NCBI GenBank assembly: GCA_000802095.1 | Contig: JUEB01000033.1 | Location: forward strand, 186,001 to 250,000 | Source of the DNA: Peptococcaceae bacterium BICA1-7 | Lineage (GTDB): Bacteria; Bacillota; Desulfotomaculia; Desulfotomaculales; Desulfocucumaceae | Direction: 5' to 3' | DNA: 64,000 bases | Shown: positions 1 to 9,184 of the stretch, piece by piece | Position numbering within the stretch: the first letter of the stretch is position 1 | How the letters are laid out: every line of letters begins with the position of its first letter | The notes under the pieces: generated by a model | Seen by the model: only the letters and a program-made list of their open reading frames with translations | What the model was told of the DNA's origin: nothing | The model's database searches: none | Position numbers and translations under genes: made by a program

Positions 1-2486
1 ATACCGGGGACAGCATAGTGGTGGCCCCCTCCCAGACCCTGGCTGACCGGGAGTACCAGCTGCTGCGGACAGCATCACTGAAAATCATCAGGGCACTAAA
101 GGTTGAGGGGGGCTGCAATGTTCAGTTCGCCCTGGACCCATACAGCTTTAATTATTACGTTATTGAGGTCAATCCCCGGGTCAGCCGGTCCAGCGCCCTG
201 GCCTCCAAGGCCACCGGCTATCCCATCGCCAAGATGGCCGCCAAGGTTGCCATAGGCCTTAACCTGGATGAGATAGTAAACCCCGTTACCGGCAAGACCA
301 CGGCCTGCTTCGAGCCAACCCTGGACTACGTGGTGGCTAAAATTCCCCGCTGGCCCTTTGACAAGTTCAGCAGCGCCGACAGGTCCCTGGGCACCCAGAT
401 GAAGGCCACCGGGGAGGTTATGGCCATTGACCGGTCCTTCGAGGGGGCACTCTTAAAGGCTGTGCGGTCCCTGGAAATAGGTGTGGACAGCTTAAGGCTA
501 AAAGGATCGGCCAGTTGGAGCGAGATGGAGCTGGAAAACAGGCTCTCCAGGCCCAATGACGAAAGGCTTTTCGCCATTGCCGAGGCCTTCCGGAGGTTTT
601 GGGCCATGCGTGAGGTTTTTCAGTTAACCAGCATTGATTATTTCTTTCTGGAGAAGATAAAAAATATAGTGGTCACCGAGGGAGAGCTGAAGGCCTGCGG
701 AGGCGGTCCTGAACCCGCCCTGCTGAAAAGGGCCAAGGAAATGGGCATGTCCGACACCCAGGTGGCCCGGCTTACCAAAATCACCCCCGAAGGCATAAGG
801 GATTTAAGAAAAAAGATGAATATCATGCCTGCCTTCAAGGTGGTGGACACCTGTTCGGCCGAATTCGAGTCGTCCACCCCTTATTACTATTCAACCTATG
901 ACTCCCAGGATGAGGTGGTGGTCTCAGACCGCGAAAAGGTCCTGGTGCTGGGATCAGGCCCCATAAGGATAGGCCAGGGAATAGAGTTTGACTACTGCTC
1001 GGTGCACTCGGTATGGGGGCTGAAGGCCGAGGGAGTGGAGTCCATCATTATAAACAACAACCCTGAAACGGTAAGCACCGACTTTGACACCTCCGACAAG
1101 CTTTATTTCGAGCCCCTTACCCTGGAGGATGTGCTGAATGTCATAGACAAGGAAAAGCCCGCAGGCGTGGTTGTGCAGTTTGGCGGCCAGACCGCCATAA
1201 ACCTGGCCGGTGAGCTGTACTCCTGCGGGGTTAACATACTGGGCACCCCGGTGGAGAGCATAGACGCCGCCGAGGATAGGGAAAAATTCGGTGACCTTCT
1301 GCGATTGCTAAATGTTCCCCAGACCGAGGGCAGCACCGCCTTCGATGTTATGGGGGCTCTGAATATAGCCGGCCGGCTTGGCTATCCGGTGTTGGTGCGT
1401 CCCTCTTACGTGCTGGGAGGCCGGGCCATGGAGATAGTGCACAGTGACCAGGAGCTCTTAAAGTACATGGAAACCGCCGTTCAGGTGTCTCCCAAACACC
1501 CGGTGCTGGTCGACAAGTATGTCCGGGGCAAAGAGGTGGAGGTCGATGCCATAGGTGACGGAAAGGAAATATTCATTCCCGGCATAATGGAGCACGTGGA
1601 GCGGGCCGGGGTCCACTCCGGCGACAGCATAGCTGTCTACCCTCCCCAGACCCTTACCGGAGAGGAAATGGAGACCATCGTGGACTATACGGTGCGCATT
1701 GGCAAGGCTCTTAAGGTATGCGGGCTGATCAACATACAGTACGTGGTGGGAGAGGGCGGGATATTCGTCCTGGAAGTCAATCCCAGGGCCTCGCGCACCG
1801 TGCCGGTATTGAGCAAGGTAACCGGAGTCCCCATGGTCCAGGTGGCCACCAGGGCCATGCTGGGCCGCAGCCTGGAGTCTATGGGGTACCGGGGCGGACT
1901 GGGCACTGTGTCCCATCTGGTGACGGTAAAGGCCCCTGTGTTTTCCTTTGAAAAGCTGGGGCTGGTGGAGACCTCCCTGGGGCCTGAGATGAAGTCCACC
2001 GGAGAGGTAATGGGGATAGATCACTCCTTCCCTCTTTCCCTGTATAAGGCCATGATCTCATCGGGCCTTAAGGTAGCCACCGGAGGGGCGCTGCTTATTT
2101 CGCTGGCCGACCGGGACAAGGAGGAGGCCCTGCCAATAATTACCCGCTATCGTGATATTGGTTACAGGCTTTACGCCACCGGGGGCACGGCCAGCAATCT
2201 GACGGCCTCGGGCCTTGCCGTTGAGGAGGCCGAAGACCCGGGTGAGCTGATCAGGTCGGGGGTAATTAACCTGGTCATTAACACACCCACCAGGGGCAAG
2301 GTTCCCGGCAGGCCAGGCTTTGCTATCAGGAGAACTGCATCTGAGTATAGGGTTCCCTGCCTTACCTCCCTGGATACCGCCCAGGCGCTGGCGGTGGTGC
2401 TGGAAAGTCTGGGCCGGGGAGAAAGCCCCGAGCCGGTAAACATGCGTCAGTTTACAGCCTGGAGTTCCCTGGAGAAGGCAATTTAA
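1..2486 (+). CDS. carB: Carbamoyl-phosphate synthase large subunit, 5'-truncated by window edge
   Basis: The reading frame is already open at base 3 ([13 protein letters not shown]), which matches CarB about 240 residues in, so the gene starts outside the window. CarB uses ammonia from the small subunit, bicarbonate and 2 ATP to make carbamoyl phosphate for arginine and pyrimidine synthesis. The rest of the first ATP-grasp half comes first ([21 protein letters not shown]), then the oligomerisation region, then the second ATP-grasp half beginning at [16 protein letters not shown], with its own [20 protein letters not shown]-terminal MGS-like allosteric domain ([18 protein letters not shown], then YATGGTAS) completes it. 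About 827 residues are visible, consistent with a full length near 1070. argF follows after 222 bases, so the two steps supplying citrulline are adjacent. Confidence 0.97.
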   Translation, partial: TGDSIVVAPSQTLADREYQLLRTASLKIIRALKVEGGCNVQFALDPYSFNYYVIEVNPRVSRSSALASKATGYPIAKMAAKVAIGLNLDEIVNPVTGKTTACFEPTLDYVVAKIPRWPFDKFSSADRSLGTQMKATGEVMAIDRSFEGALLKAVRSLEIGVDSLRLKGSASWSEMELENRLSRPNDERLFAIAEAFRRFWAMREVFQLTSIDYFFLEKIKNIVVTEGELKACGGGPEPALLKRAKEMGMSDTQVARLTKITPEGIRDLRKKMNIMPAFKVVDTCSAEFESSTPYYYSTYDSQDEVVVSDREKVLVLGSGPIRIGQGIEFDYCSVHSVWGLKAEGVESIIINNNPETVSTDFDTSDKLYFEPLTLEDVLNVIDKEKPAGVVVQFGGQTAINLAGELYSCGVNILGTPVESIDAAEDREKFGDLLRLLNVPQTEGSTAFDVMGALNIAGRLGYPVLVRPSYVLGGRAMEIVHSDQELLKYMETAVQVSPKHPVLVDKYVRGKEVEVDAIGDGKEIFIPGIMEHVERAGVHSGDSIAVYPPQTLTGEEMETIVDYTVRIGKALKVCGLINIQYVVGEGGIFVLEVNPRASRTVPVLSKVTGVPMVQVATRAMLGRSLESMGYRGGLGTVSHLVTVKAPVFSFEKLGLVETSLGPEMKSTGEVMGIDHSFPLSLYKAMISSGLKVATGGALLISLADRDKEEALPIITRYRDIGYRLYATGGTASNLTASGLAVEEAEDPGELIRSGVINLVINTPTRGKVPGRPGFAIRRTASEYRVPCLTSLDTAQALAVVLESLGRGESPEPVNMRQFTAWSSLEKAI

Positions 2487-2509
2487 CCGCTAATACTGCA
2501 GGCTTTTTG

Positions 2510-2675
2510 GCCGGGAGACAGGAGATAGAATACAGGAGACAGAATAATAAGACAGGAGTTCTGCATACCCCCTCTCCAGGGGCGGATATATTTATGTTAA
2601 CCGGCCTGACTTAAAAACAGGCAAATAAGGCATACTTATTCGATCTACTGTCTACTGACTCCTGACAGTAGTGTT
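2510..2675. repeat. Intergenic hairpin repeat, 'GGAGACAGGAG' family
   Basis: The carB-argF gap contains tandem words of the type GGGAGACAGGAGA, TACAGGAGACAG and GACAGGAG (about 2511-2551). Partly complementary words lie further on (CTACTGTCTACTGACTCCTG, about 2644-2667), so the block could fold as an imperfect hairpin. The same words recur after argF, leuB and glmS. No gene is seen here. Confidence 0.6.
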
Positions 2676-2708
2676 ATGCAGAATTAGCAAGTAATAGAGG
2701 TGATCAAT

Positions 2709-3650
2709 TTGAAAATACTGTCTGAAATTCTAAGGGGGAGGGACCTTCTCTCCCTTCATGACTACTCACCCGGGGAAATAGAGCTGATACTGGACACTGC
2801 CGACTATCTCCGGGAGCTTAATAAAAAAAATGTACCTCACCCTTACCTCAAGGGTAAGACCCTGGGGATGATTTTTCAAAAGTCCTCCACCCGCACCAGG
2901 GTTTCCTTCGAGGTGGGCATATACCAGTTGGGGGGAATGGGCCTTTTCCTGAGCAGCTCGGACATACAGCTGGGTCGCGGGGAAACGGTGGCCGATACCG
3001 CCAGGGTGCTATCCCGCTACCTTGACGGAATAATGATACGAACCTTCGCCCAGTCCGATGTTGAGGAACTGGCCAGGCACGCCGAAGCGCCGGTGATCAA
3101 CGGGCTTACCGACCTGCTGCACCCCTGCCAGGTGCTGGCCGACCTGCAGACTATACGCCAGCACAAGGGGAGGCTTAAAGGCCTTAAGCTGGCCTTCGTG
3201 GGAGATGGTAACAATATGGCCCACTCGCTCCTTTTCGGCTGCGCCAAAACAGGAATAAGTATAACCGTGGCCTCACCGGAAAAGTATATGCCCAGACCTG
3301 AAATTGTGACCGCCGCCATTGGTGACGCTGCCGTGACCGGGGCCGAAATAAAGGTTGTCTCCGACCCCGCCGAGGCGGTAAATGGCGCTGATGTGGTGAT
3401 CACCGACGTGTGGGCCAGCATGGGCCAGGAGTCTGAGCAGCTATTAAGGGCTGAGTCCTTTGCCGCTTACCAGGTCAGCGAAGAGCTGGTACGGCACGCC
3501 AAAAAGGATTTTATTTTCCTGCACTGCCTGCCCGCCCACCGTGGCGAGGAGGTTACCGCAGAAATTTTAGACGGACCCCACTCGGTGGTCTGGGATGAGG
3601 CTGAAAACAGGCTGCATGCGCAAAAAGCGGTAATGGCGCTGCTGATGTAG
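2709..3650 (+). CDS. argF: Ornithine carbamoyltransferase
   Basis: Transfers the carbamoyl group from carbamoyl phosphate to ornithine, giving citrulline; cytosolic trimer in the family. Visible signatures are the carbamoyl-phosphate loop SSTRTRVSFE, the HPCQ motif (HPCQVLADLQT), FVGDGNNMAHSL at the start of the ornithine domain, DVWASMGQE, and FLHCLPAHRGEEV with the HCLP substrate cysteine. The TTG at 2709 is preferred (MKILSEILRGRDLLSLHDY, 313 residues) because AGAGGTGA lies just upstream; an in-frame GTG at 2700 overlaps that ribosome site. The length is typical. It lies between carB and argG and probably belongs to the same arginine set, although repeat-bearing gaps separate the genes. 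Confidence 0.96.
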   Translation: MKILSEILRGRDLLSLHDYSPGEIELILDTADYLRELNKKNVPHPYLKGKTLGMIFQKSSTRTRVSFEVGIYQLGGMGLFLSSSDIQLGRGETVADTARVLSRYLDGIMIRTFAQSDVEELARHAEAPVINGLTDLLHPCQVLADLQTIRQHKGRLKGLKLAFVGDGNNMAHSLLFGCAKTGISITVASPEKYMPRPEIVTAAIGDAAVTGAEIKVVSDPAEAVNGADVVITDVWASMGQESEQLLRAESFAAYQVSEELVRHAKKDFIFLHCLPAHRGEEVTAEILDGPHSVVWDEAENRLHAQKAVMALLM

Positions 3651-3664
3651 CTTTGAGGTATTAC

Positions 3665-3980
3665 TTATGGTCGGGAGACAGGAGACAGGAGTTTTGAAAG
3701 CCTGGCTTTGGGGTCTTATAAAGCCACAGAGGACACAGAGATCACAGAGAAAAAACTAACAGGTACTACTATCAGGTCTGTAGTTCGGAATTCTACAATT
3801 TGAGAGCTATTCCAGTAGTTCTCTAGAACATTTAGTAAAATTATTATTAAAACATTCAAGCAGGGCTTAAAAACCTCTGTGTCCTCTGTGTTCTCTGTGG
3901 TTAAAAAAGGACCCAATTTTCATCTTCCTGGGTGGCCGTATTAGGCGGCCCGGGGGTCTGAATTCTGTATTCTGACCGGT
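3665..3980. repeat. Composite inverted intergenic repeat (CCACAGAG / CTCTGTGG arms)
   Basis: After argF, GGGAGACAGGAGACAGGAG leads into AAAGCCACAGAGGACACAGAG (about 3719-3738). About 130 bases later the complement returns (CCTCTGTGTCCTCTGTGTTC, 3870-3889), giving long inverted arms. A GAATTCTGTATTCTGACC word closes the block (3960-3977). The same architecture lies after leuB (21250-21450) and, with one arm, after glmS. Apart from the argG promoter region, the argF-argG gap holds nothing else. An ORF through the right arm is only repeat sequence. Confidence 0.8.
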
Positions 3981-4028
3981 AATTTAAACTGTGAAGCATT
4001 TTTTGCTGTCTTCCTGGTTCTGTTGGGA

Positions 4029-4034
4029 TATAAT
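4029..4034 (+). promoter_or_regulatory. Candidate -10 element upstream of argG
   Basis: TATAAT lies 36 bases before the argG start. The nearest -35-like word, TTGCTG, is about 20 bases upstream, wider than ideal, so only the -10 is convincing. Confidence 0.4.
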
Positions 4035-4069
4035 GTTTTTTGTAAGCTTAATTAAAGGAGACGAGACCG

Positions 4070-5275
4070 ATGAAAAAAATAGTGTTGGCATATTCCGGGG
4101 GGCTGGATACCTCCATTATTATTCCCTGGCTGAAGGAAAGCTACGGCTATGAGGTTATAGCCATGGCCGCCGACCTGGGGCAGGGGGAGGAACTGGAGCC
4201 CCTGGAGGGAAAAGCTATTAAAAGCGGGGCCTTGAAGATTTACATCGAGGATGTGAAAAAGGAATTTGTAGAGGACTACATATATCCCACCCTCAGGGCC
4301 GGGGCGCTCTATGAGGGCAAATACCTGCTGGGCACCTCCATGGCCAGACCCCTTATTGCCAAAAAGCTGGTGGAGATTGCCGAAAAGGAGGGGGCAGTGG
4401 CAGTGGCCCACGGGGCCACCGGCAAGGGCAACGATCAGGTGCGCTTTGAGCTGACCGTAAAGGCCTTAAACCCCGACCTGAGTATAGTGGCCCCCTGGAG
4501 GGAGTGGGACATAAGGTCCAGGGAGGACGCCATCGACTATGCCAGCGCCAGGGACATCCCTGTGCCTGTGACCAAGGAGCGCCCGTACAGCATGGACCGT
4601 AACATCTGGCATTTGAGCCACGAGGGAGGGGACCTGGAAGACCCGGCCCTGGAGTGCCCGGACGATGTGCTGCTGCTGACGGTTTCTCCTGAAAAGGCCC
4701 CGGACAGGCCCACCTACGTGGAGATAGAGTTTGAAAAGGGCATCCCTGTGAAGCTGGAAGGGCAGTCCATAGACCCGGTGGGACTGGTGGAAAGGCTTAA
4801 CTCCGTGGGCGGGGCCAACGGCGTTGGTGTGGTGGACATGGTGGAAAACAGGCTGGTGGGCATGAAGTCCAGGGGTGTTTACGAGACCCCCGGCGGGACC
4901 ATACTGTGGCAGGCCCACAGAGAGCTGGAGCGCCTTACCCTGGACAGGATCACCCTGCACTACAAGGAGCTGGTGGCTGCCCGGTACGCCGAGCTGGTTT
5001 ATGACGGGGTCTGGTTCTCCCCGCTAAGGGAGGCCCTGGACGCCTTTGTGGATGTTACCCAAAAGACGGTAACCGGAAAGGTGCGCATGAAGCTCTACAA
5101 GGGCAACTGCACCCCGGCCGGGGTGACTTCCCCGTACTCCCTCTACAACCAGGAGCTGGCCACCTTCAGCCGGGACGAGATATACAGCCAGAAGGACGCC
5201 GAGGGCTTTATCAATCTCTTCGGCCTGCCGCTTAAGGTAAGAGCGCTGATGGAAAAGCAGTCCGGCCTCAGGTAG
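4070..5275 (+). CDS. argG: Argininosuccinate synthase
   Basis: Condenses citrulline and aspartate using ATP to give argininosuccinate. The N-terminal PP-loop [17 protein letters not shown] marks the N-type ATP pyrophosphatase fold, and [15 protein letters not shown] is the family's nucleotide/citrulline-binding segment. [23 protein letters not shown] and the C-terminal [11 protein letters not shown] region are also typical. It has 401 residues, the normal size. The start has a good ribosome site (AAAGGAGACGAG) eight bases or so before the ATG. A strong hairpin follows the stop. argH, the next pathway step, is 3.9 kb downstream, beyond an inverted block of four unrelated genes. Confidence 0.97.
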   Translation: MKKIVLAYSGGLDTSIIIPWLKESYGYEVIAMAADLGQGEELEPLEGKAIKSGALKIYIEDVKKEFVEDYIYPTLRAGALYEGKYLLGTSMARPLIAKKLVEIAEKEGAVAVAHGATGKGNDQVRFELTVKALNPDLSIVAPWREWDIRSREDAIDYASARDIPVPVTKERPYSMDRNIWHLSHEGGDLEDPALECPDDVLLLTVSPEKAPDRPTYVEIEFEKGIPVKLEGQSIDPVGLVERLNSVGGANGVGVVDMVENRLVGMKSRGVYETPGGTILWQAHRELERLTLDRITLHYKELVAARYAELVYDGVWFSPLREALDAFVDVTQKTVTGKVRMKLYKGNCTPAGVTSPYSLYNQELATFSRDEIYSQKDAEGFINLFGLPLKVRALMEKQSGLR

Positions 5276-5290
5276 AATAAACAAAAACCA

Positions 5291-5321
5291 TAAAGCCCGC
5301 CATCGGTTATGGCGGGCTTTA
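5291..5321. terminator. Bidirectional terminator between argG and dsrC
   Basis: The stem AAAGCCCGCCA / TGGCGGGCTTT has a short loop and lies between two convergent genes. Read on the minus strand it ends in GGTTTTTG, a usable T-tract for dsrC. Nearly the same stem is re-used at 5888-5918. Confidence 0.85.
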
Positions 5322-5350
5322 ACATCCGGTGGGCGCAGCAAGGAGAGTAT

Positions 5351-5668
5351 CTACACGCAGCCGGTGGGCCTGGGCAGCCCTGCCAGTTTGCAGGCGCCTT
5401 TTAAAGGGCCGGTGGGGAACAGCTCATAAATATTCTTCAGGCTGTTGCCTGTTTCAATGCAAAGCTTTCGGACCATGGGAGCAAGCTGAAACCTGGTGTA
5501 ATATTCCCTAAGATAGCGGATAACTTTCCAGTGGTCCTCGGAAAGTTCATGGACCCATTCATCAGGGGCACAAAAAGCAGCTACATCCTCATCCCACTGG
5601 TCAGGATCGACCACGAATCCATCCTCATCCAGTACAATATCTCTCCCGTTCACACTGATGGTGGGCAT
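5351..5668 (-). CDS. dsrC: DsrC/TusE-family sulfur relay protein with both C-terminal cysteines
   Basis: A 105-residue protein of the DsrC/DsvC/TusE family. The flexible C-terminal arm CKLAGLPRPTGCV keeps the two cysteines spaced C-x10-C, with the last one penultimate. In dissimilatory sulfite reducers these form the trisulfide that carries sulfite-derived sulfur from DsrAB to the membrane complex DsrMKJOP. TusE proteins of tRNA thiolation normally keep only the last cysteine, so the two-cysteine arm argues for a DsrC role. Other family marks are WDEDVAAFCAPDEWVHELSEDHW and the helix IRYLREYYTRF. It stands alone on the minus strand between two terminators; no dsrAB or tus genes are in the window. 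Confidence 0.93.
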   Translation of the reverse strand: MPTISVNGRDIVLDEDGFVVDPDQWDEDVAAFCAPDEWVHELSEDHWKVIRYLREYYTRFQLAPMVRKLCIETGNSLKNIYELFPTGPLKGACKLAGLPRPTGCV

Positions 5669-5887
5669 TAAGTAAACACCTCTTTTATGATCAGTTTTTC
5701 TGACGCCCTACTTGTGCCGGATACAGATTAGTCAGGTATCGTTGCGCTTTATAGGTGTTATTTTAAATTTTTTCACATGTTTATCGTACCACCTTGCAGA
5801 CGTAATGTTAAATTGGGGTTTCTTATATTGAGCATAATTATAGCTTATAGTTTAGCGCAGACCCTTAAGCAAAATATAGAAAAACAA

Positions 5888-5918
5888 TTAAGCCCGCCAA
5901 CGTTAATGGCGGGCTTAA
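5888..5918 (-). terminator. Terminator after the MTA/SAH deaminase gene
   Basis: The stem TTAAGCCCGCCA / TGGCGGGCTTAA lies 26 bases past the stop of the minus-strand deaminase gene. On that strand it is followed by TTGTTTTTC. It is almost identical to the argG/dsrC terminator. Confidence 0.85.
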
Positions 5919-5943
5919 TGATCCTGTAATATCAGTTATCCAT

Positions 5944-7242
5944 TTATACACAGAGTATTTTCCCGGCGCACTGCCGGGCCTTTTTCATGACCTCTTTTTC
6001 GTCCATGGTGAGCAGCACCCTGTTTTCCATAACTATCCGACCGTCTATGATGGTGGTTTCCACATCGGCGCCGGTGGCTGAATAGGCCAGCAGAGAGGAT
6101 ATGTCATTATGGGGATACAGATGGGGCTTTTCTATGTCTATTATAATAATGTCGGCCTTTTTCCCCTCCTCCAGGGCGCCGGTCTCCCCTTCCAGCCCCA
6201 GCGCCCTGGAGCCCTCTACCGTGGCCATGCGCAGCACCTCGTAGGCCGTTATGGCGGCCGGGTCCCCCAGGTGGTTTTTCTGCAGCCAGGCAGCGGTTTT
6301 TATTTGCTGGAACATGTCCAGGGTGGAGGCGCTGCCCGCCCCGTCGGTGCCAAGGCCGACGGCTATCCCGGCCCTGCGCAGGTCCACCACCGGGGCCACC
6401 CCGCAGCCCAGCTTCATGTTGCTTACCGGGTTGTGCGAAATACCCCCTTTAATACCCCTCAGAATGGAAATATCCTCCACGGTCAGGTGCACCCCGTGGG
6501 CCAGCAGCACCGGGCAGGAGTCAAACAGCCCCAGGCCGGCCAGGTACCCGGTGGGTGACTTGCCGTACATTTCCCCTATCTGGTCCACCTCCTCTGAGGT
6601 TTCGGCCAGGTGAATGTGGACAGCGGCCTTCAGCTCGGCGGCCAGGTCGATTACCAGCCGCATCTTGTCCGGGGGGACGGTGTAGGGGGCGTGGGGGCCC
6701 ACCATGGCGGTAATTCTCCCATCGGCCTGGCCATGCCAGTTTTGAAAAAGTCTGTAGGTATATTTAATTCTCTTGCTCCAGCCTCTTTCATCACGGAAGG
6801 CCAGGCCCTGGCACAGTGAGGCCCTCATACCGGAGCACTGCACTGCGGCGGCCACATCCTCCATAAAGGCATACATGTCGGCAAAGGTGGTGGTTCCGGA
6901 CCTGATCATCTCCGCAGAGGCCAGCATGGTGCCCCAGTATATTTCCTCTCCCCTTATCCGTGCCTCGGCGGGCCATATTTTTTTACTGAGCCAGTCCATT
7001 AGCCTCAGATCGTCTGAATATCCCCTAAAAAGTGCCATGGCCGCGTGGCTGTGGCAGTTGATAAGCCCAGGCATCACCACCCTGCCCCCGGCGTCGATAA
7101 CCTTCTCCACACCTTCCGGCGGGAGGTTTTGACCTATTTTTGATATTCTATCCCCTTCTACAAGGACGTCCTTTTTTAAAATGTCAGGGCTACAGGAGGC
7201 CATTGACAGGACAAGCCCGTTTTTTATTAAAACTTTCTCCAT
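5944..7242 (-). CDS. mtaD: 5-methylthioadenosine/S-adenosylhomocysteine deaminase
   Basis: Zinc amidohydrolase of the MtaD/SsnA/TrzN group, expected to deaminate MTA and SAH to the inosine forms in methionine salvage. The metal site is readable: HSH in NCHSHAAMALFRG, HIHLAETSEE, the histidine in LLAHGVHLTVEDI, and the aspartate in VGLGTDGAGSASTLDM. Further family signatures are GPHAPYTVPP and SHNPVSNMKLGCGVAPV. The C-terminal part (ADIIIIDIEKPHLYP) is the composite sheet domain. At 432 residues it is normal size. Isolated minus-strand gene; other guanine or chlorohydrolase-type deaminases share these motifs, so the exact substrate is inferred. Confidence 0.88.
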   Translation of the reverse strand: MEKVLIKNGLVLSMASCSPDILKKDVLVEGDRISKIGQNLPPEGVEKVIDAGGRVVMPGLINCHSHAAMALFRGYSDDLRLMDWLSKKIWPAEARIRGEEIYWGTMLASAEMIRSGTTTFADMYAFMEDVAAAVQCSGMRASLCQGLAFRDERGWSKRIKYTYRLFQNWHGQADGRITAMVGPHAPYTVPPDKMRLVIDLAAELKAAVHIHLAETSEEVDQIGEMYGKSPTGYLAGLGLFDSCPVLLAHGVHLTVEDISILRGIKGGISHNPVSNMKLGCGVAPVVDLRRAGIAVGLGTDGAGSASTLDMFQQIKTAAWLQKNHLGDPAAITAYEVLRMATVEGSRALGLEGETGALEEGKKADIIIIDIEKPHLYPHNDISSLLAYSATGADVETTIIDGRIVMENRVLLTMDEKEVMKKARQCAGKILCV

Positions 7243-7284
7243 AGCTCAACCACGCCTTTTCTCTTGGTATGACTTCTTTGCATA

Positions 7285-7470
7285 GGAATATTATTGGGAA
7301 TTGGGAATTGGGAGAGAGCAAAAACCATCCCGACCGGGGACATTATCCCCGGGGACATTATCCCGATCGGGGACATTCCTGTCCGTTAAGGAATACCAAT
7401 GCTTCAGCAGGTGTGTCCCCTTTCCGCTTTAGGAATACTCTATCTTCAGCAGGTGTGTCCCCTTTCCGCT
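7285..7470. repeat. Intergenic simple-word repeats upstream of the deaminase gene
   Basis: GGGAATTGGGAATTGGG is followed by three GGGGACATT(A)TCC-type words. Two direct copies of a 27-bp word beginning CTTCAGCAGGTGTGTCCCC follow, at 7402-7428 and 7444-7470. The last copy touches the stop of the hydrolase gene. No coding capacity is seen. Confidence 0.7.
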
Positions 7471-8302
7471 AAACGTGCCTTTCCATCCAGCCCTTCACAA
7501 AGGTGATTACTTCCTGCTTCTTCAGCTCGTTGTGTGTCTCGTGGAAAAGCCCCTTCCAAATTTTAAGGGTGCACTTTCCGGGAACAGTGGCGGCGAACTG
7601 CTTCGAGGCCTCCGGCGAGGTTATCGGGTCGCTGTCACCGTGGAAGATCAAAAGGGGCAGGGGAAACATATAGGCAAAGTCCACCGCCCAGCGGCCGGAG
7701 TCGTATATGCCGGTAAAGAGTTTGAAGGATATTTCATTGAAAACATAGGGGTCATTTATATAGGCGCTGACTACCTCCTGATCATGAGAGAGTCCCGAGG
7801 CATCCAGCTTTATCTTAATAGTTGCGGAAGGTATTATTTTACTAAAAATCCTGGCCAGCAAAACCACAATTCCCGGCGGCTGTCTGGTAAGGCTCAGCCA
7901 GGGGCTGGAGGCCACCACTCCCTGTATTTCGGGCCGGCGGCGCAGTGTGTAGTTAAGGACCAGATTTCCCCCCATGCTGTGGCCGTAAAGAAAGAGGGGA
8001 AGGCCGGGATAGCGCCGGGACGCCTCGTCCAGCAGCAGGGAAATGTCATCCATCATGGCCTCGTAGCTCGGAGTGTGGCCCCGCTTGCCGCCCGACCTGC
8101 CGTGACCCCTCAGGTCAAAGGTCATCAGATTGAGGCCGGACCTGGTCATTTCTGCGGCCATGTGCTCGTAGCGGGCACTGTGCTCCGCGTACCCGTGCAC
8201 CAGGCAAACCACCGCCCGGGGTTTCTTTGTGTCATGGACCCATTCCCGGGCCTGGAGCTGCAGCCCGTCCCTGGTCGTCCACTGAAAAAGTGATAGTTTC
8301 AT
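7469..8302 (-). CDS. Alpha/beta hydrolase, monoacylglycerol lipase/lysophospholipase-like
   Basis: A 277-residue serine hydrolase. Visible are VCLVHGYAEHSARYEH (oxyanion-hole region), FDLRGHGRSGGKRGH, the nucleophile elbow GHSMGGNLV, the acid in FHGDSDPITSPE, and the catalytic histidine in GLFHETHNE. This pattern is typical of the lysophospholipase/monoglyceride lipase branch. The ATG at 8302 was chosen because a GGGGG ribosome site lies just upstream and homologous sequence begins there; a longer in-frame extension would run into the PilZ gene. The PilZ gene lies 46 bases upstream in the same direction, so co-transcription is likely. Substrate unknown. Confidence 0.85.
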   Translation of the reverse strand: MKLSLFQWTTRDGLQLQAREWVHDTKKPRAVVCLVHGYAEHSARYEHMAAEMTRSGLNLMTFDLRGHGRSGGKRGHTPSYEAMMDDISLLLDEASRRYPGLPLFLYGHSMGGNLVLNYTLRRRPEIQGVVASSPWLSLTRQPPGIVVLLARIFSKIIPSATIKIKLDASGLSHDQEVVSAYINDPYVFNEISFKLFTGIYDSGRWAVDFAYMFPLPLLIFHGDSDPITSPEASKQFAATVPGKCTLKIWKGLFHETHNELKKQEVITFVKGWMERHV

Positions 8303-8348
8303 GCAGTACCCCCTTGTTGGCTGAAAGTGCTGCCGGTATGTACGGGGA

Positions 8349-9005
8349 TTAATTAATTGAAGTGGTGGATTTCTTAAAAATATACTGGAATATTTTGTCC
8401 GAGTCGGATATGCCCATATCCAGGAATTCGACACCCAGCCTTTTGGTCTTTGGGGTTATTGGGGTAATTCTCCTGACCTTCGACTTTATGCAAAAATTGT
8501 ATATTCTCTGCCGGTCCAGCTCAAGGACGAACTTTACCAGCACCGTCTGGTCTCTCTCCACGGGAAGCTTGGTGGTAACCTCCATGCCGCCTGCGCTTAT
8601 ATCGACGGCCTGGCCCTTCTCATACACAGGCTCCTGTCCGGCCTCCCGGGGCACAAGAGCCACTTCCACATCCAGAAGCACCTTTAGCCTGACGGAGTTT
8701 CTGCGCTGAACCCTTTTATAGTCTGTGGGGAATTCAAGAACCACCAGCTGTATGTTATCTTTCCTGAAGCCTTTTACCCGGGTGTTAAACTCAATGCTGA
8801 AGGATGGCAGTGAAATAAGCACATAGACTCTCTCCCCCTTGATGAGTGGCATTTGCTTGAGGTTGAGCAGGGGAAGGGCTATCTGTATACCCAGAGAATT
8901 TACATTTTCCAGTGAAGATATAAATTGAAGCTTGTCATCTTCACTTCTTTTTACTATTATTTTCTGACTTTGCTTGAACGTGAAACCAGCCAGTTTCAAC
9001 GCCAT
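8349..9005 (-). CDS. PilZ-domain cyclic-di-GMP receptor, YcgR-like
   Basis: A 218-residue two-domain protein. Residues about 1-95 resemble the YcgR-type N-terminal domain. The PilZ domain follows, with the c-di-GMP-binding arginines in RVQRRNSVR (RxxxR) and the second motif DISAGGMEV (D/NxSxxG). Such proteins act as flagellar brakes or other c-di-GMP effectors; the target here is not shown. The ATG at 9005 is preferred over the one at 9011 because GGAGG sits eight bases before it and only two before the other. A likely operon partner is the downstream hydrolase. It is one of two c-di-GMP signals in the window, the other being the riboswitch remnant near 35850. Confidence 0.9.
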   Translation of the reverse strand: MALKLAGFTFKQSQKIIVKRSEDDKLQFISSLENVNSLGIQIALPLLNLKQMPLIKGERVYVLISLPSFSIEFNTRVKGFRKDNIQLVVLEFPTDYKRVQRRNSVRLKVLLDVEVALVPREAGQEPVYEKGQAVDISAGGMEVTTKLPVERDQTVLVKFVLELDRQRIYNFCIKSKVRRITPITPKTKRLGVEFLDMGISDSDKIFQYIFKKSTTSIN

Positions 9006-9184
9006 GTACATTACCTCCGGCTATGGATTGCCATACAGTATTTCCTTAATATAACAATTCCATGGCAAATAGTATTTTCCTCTAACATGCTATATTTCGA
9101 CAATACTTTTCTTATCCTTCTTTGCTTTTACTATTTTACCTTTCATGGTATTATTTTTTCTAAGCTATATAAGGGGTGTTATTT

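Noticed and set aside
3719-3890. CRISPR-like array of CACAGAG words
   Set aside because: Repeats are short, unevenly spaced and part of a two-arm inverted element; no unique spacers or cas genes.
3716-3916. 66-codon ORF on the minus strand (LTTENTEDTEVF)
   Set aside because: It is translated repeat sequence; its TTENTEDTE text comes from the CTCTGTGG repeat arm. No ribosome site.
8303-8434. 44-residue N-terminal extension of the hydrolase
   Set aside because: It would overlap the PilZ gene and lacks a ribosome site; the ATG at 8302 has one and fits the family.
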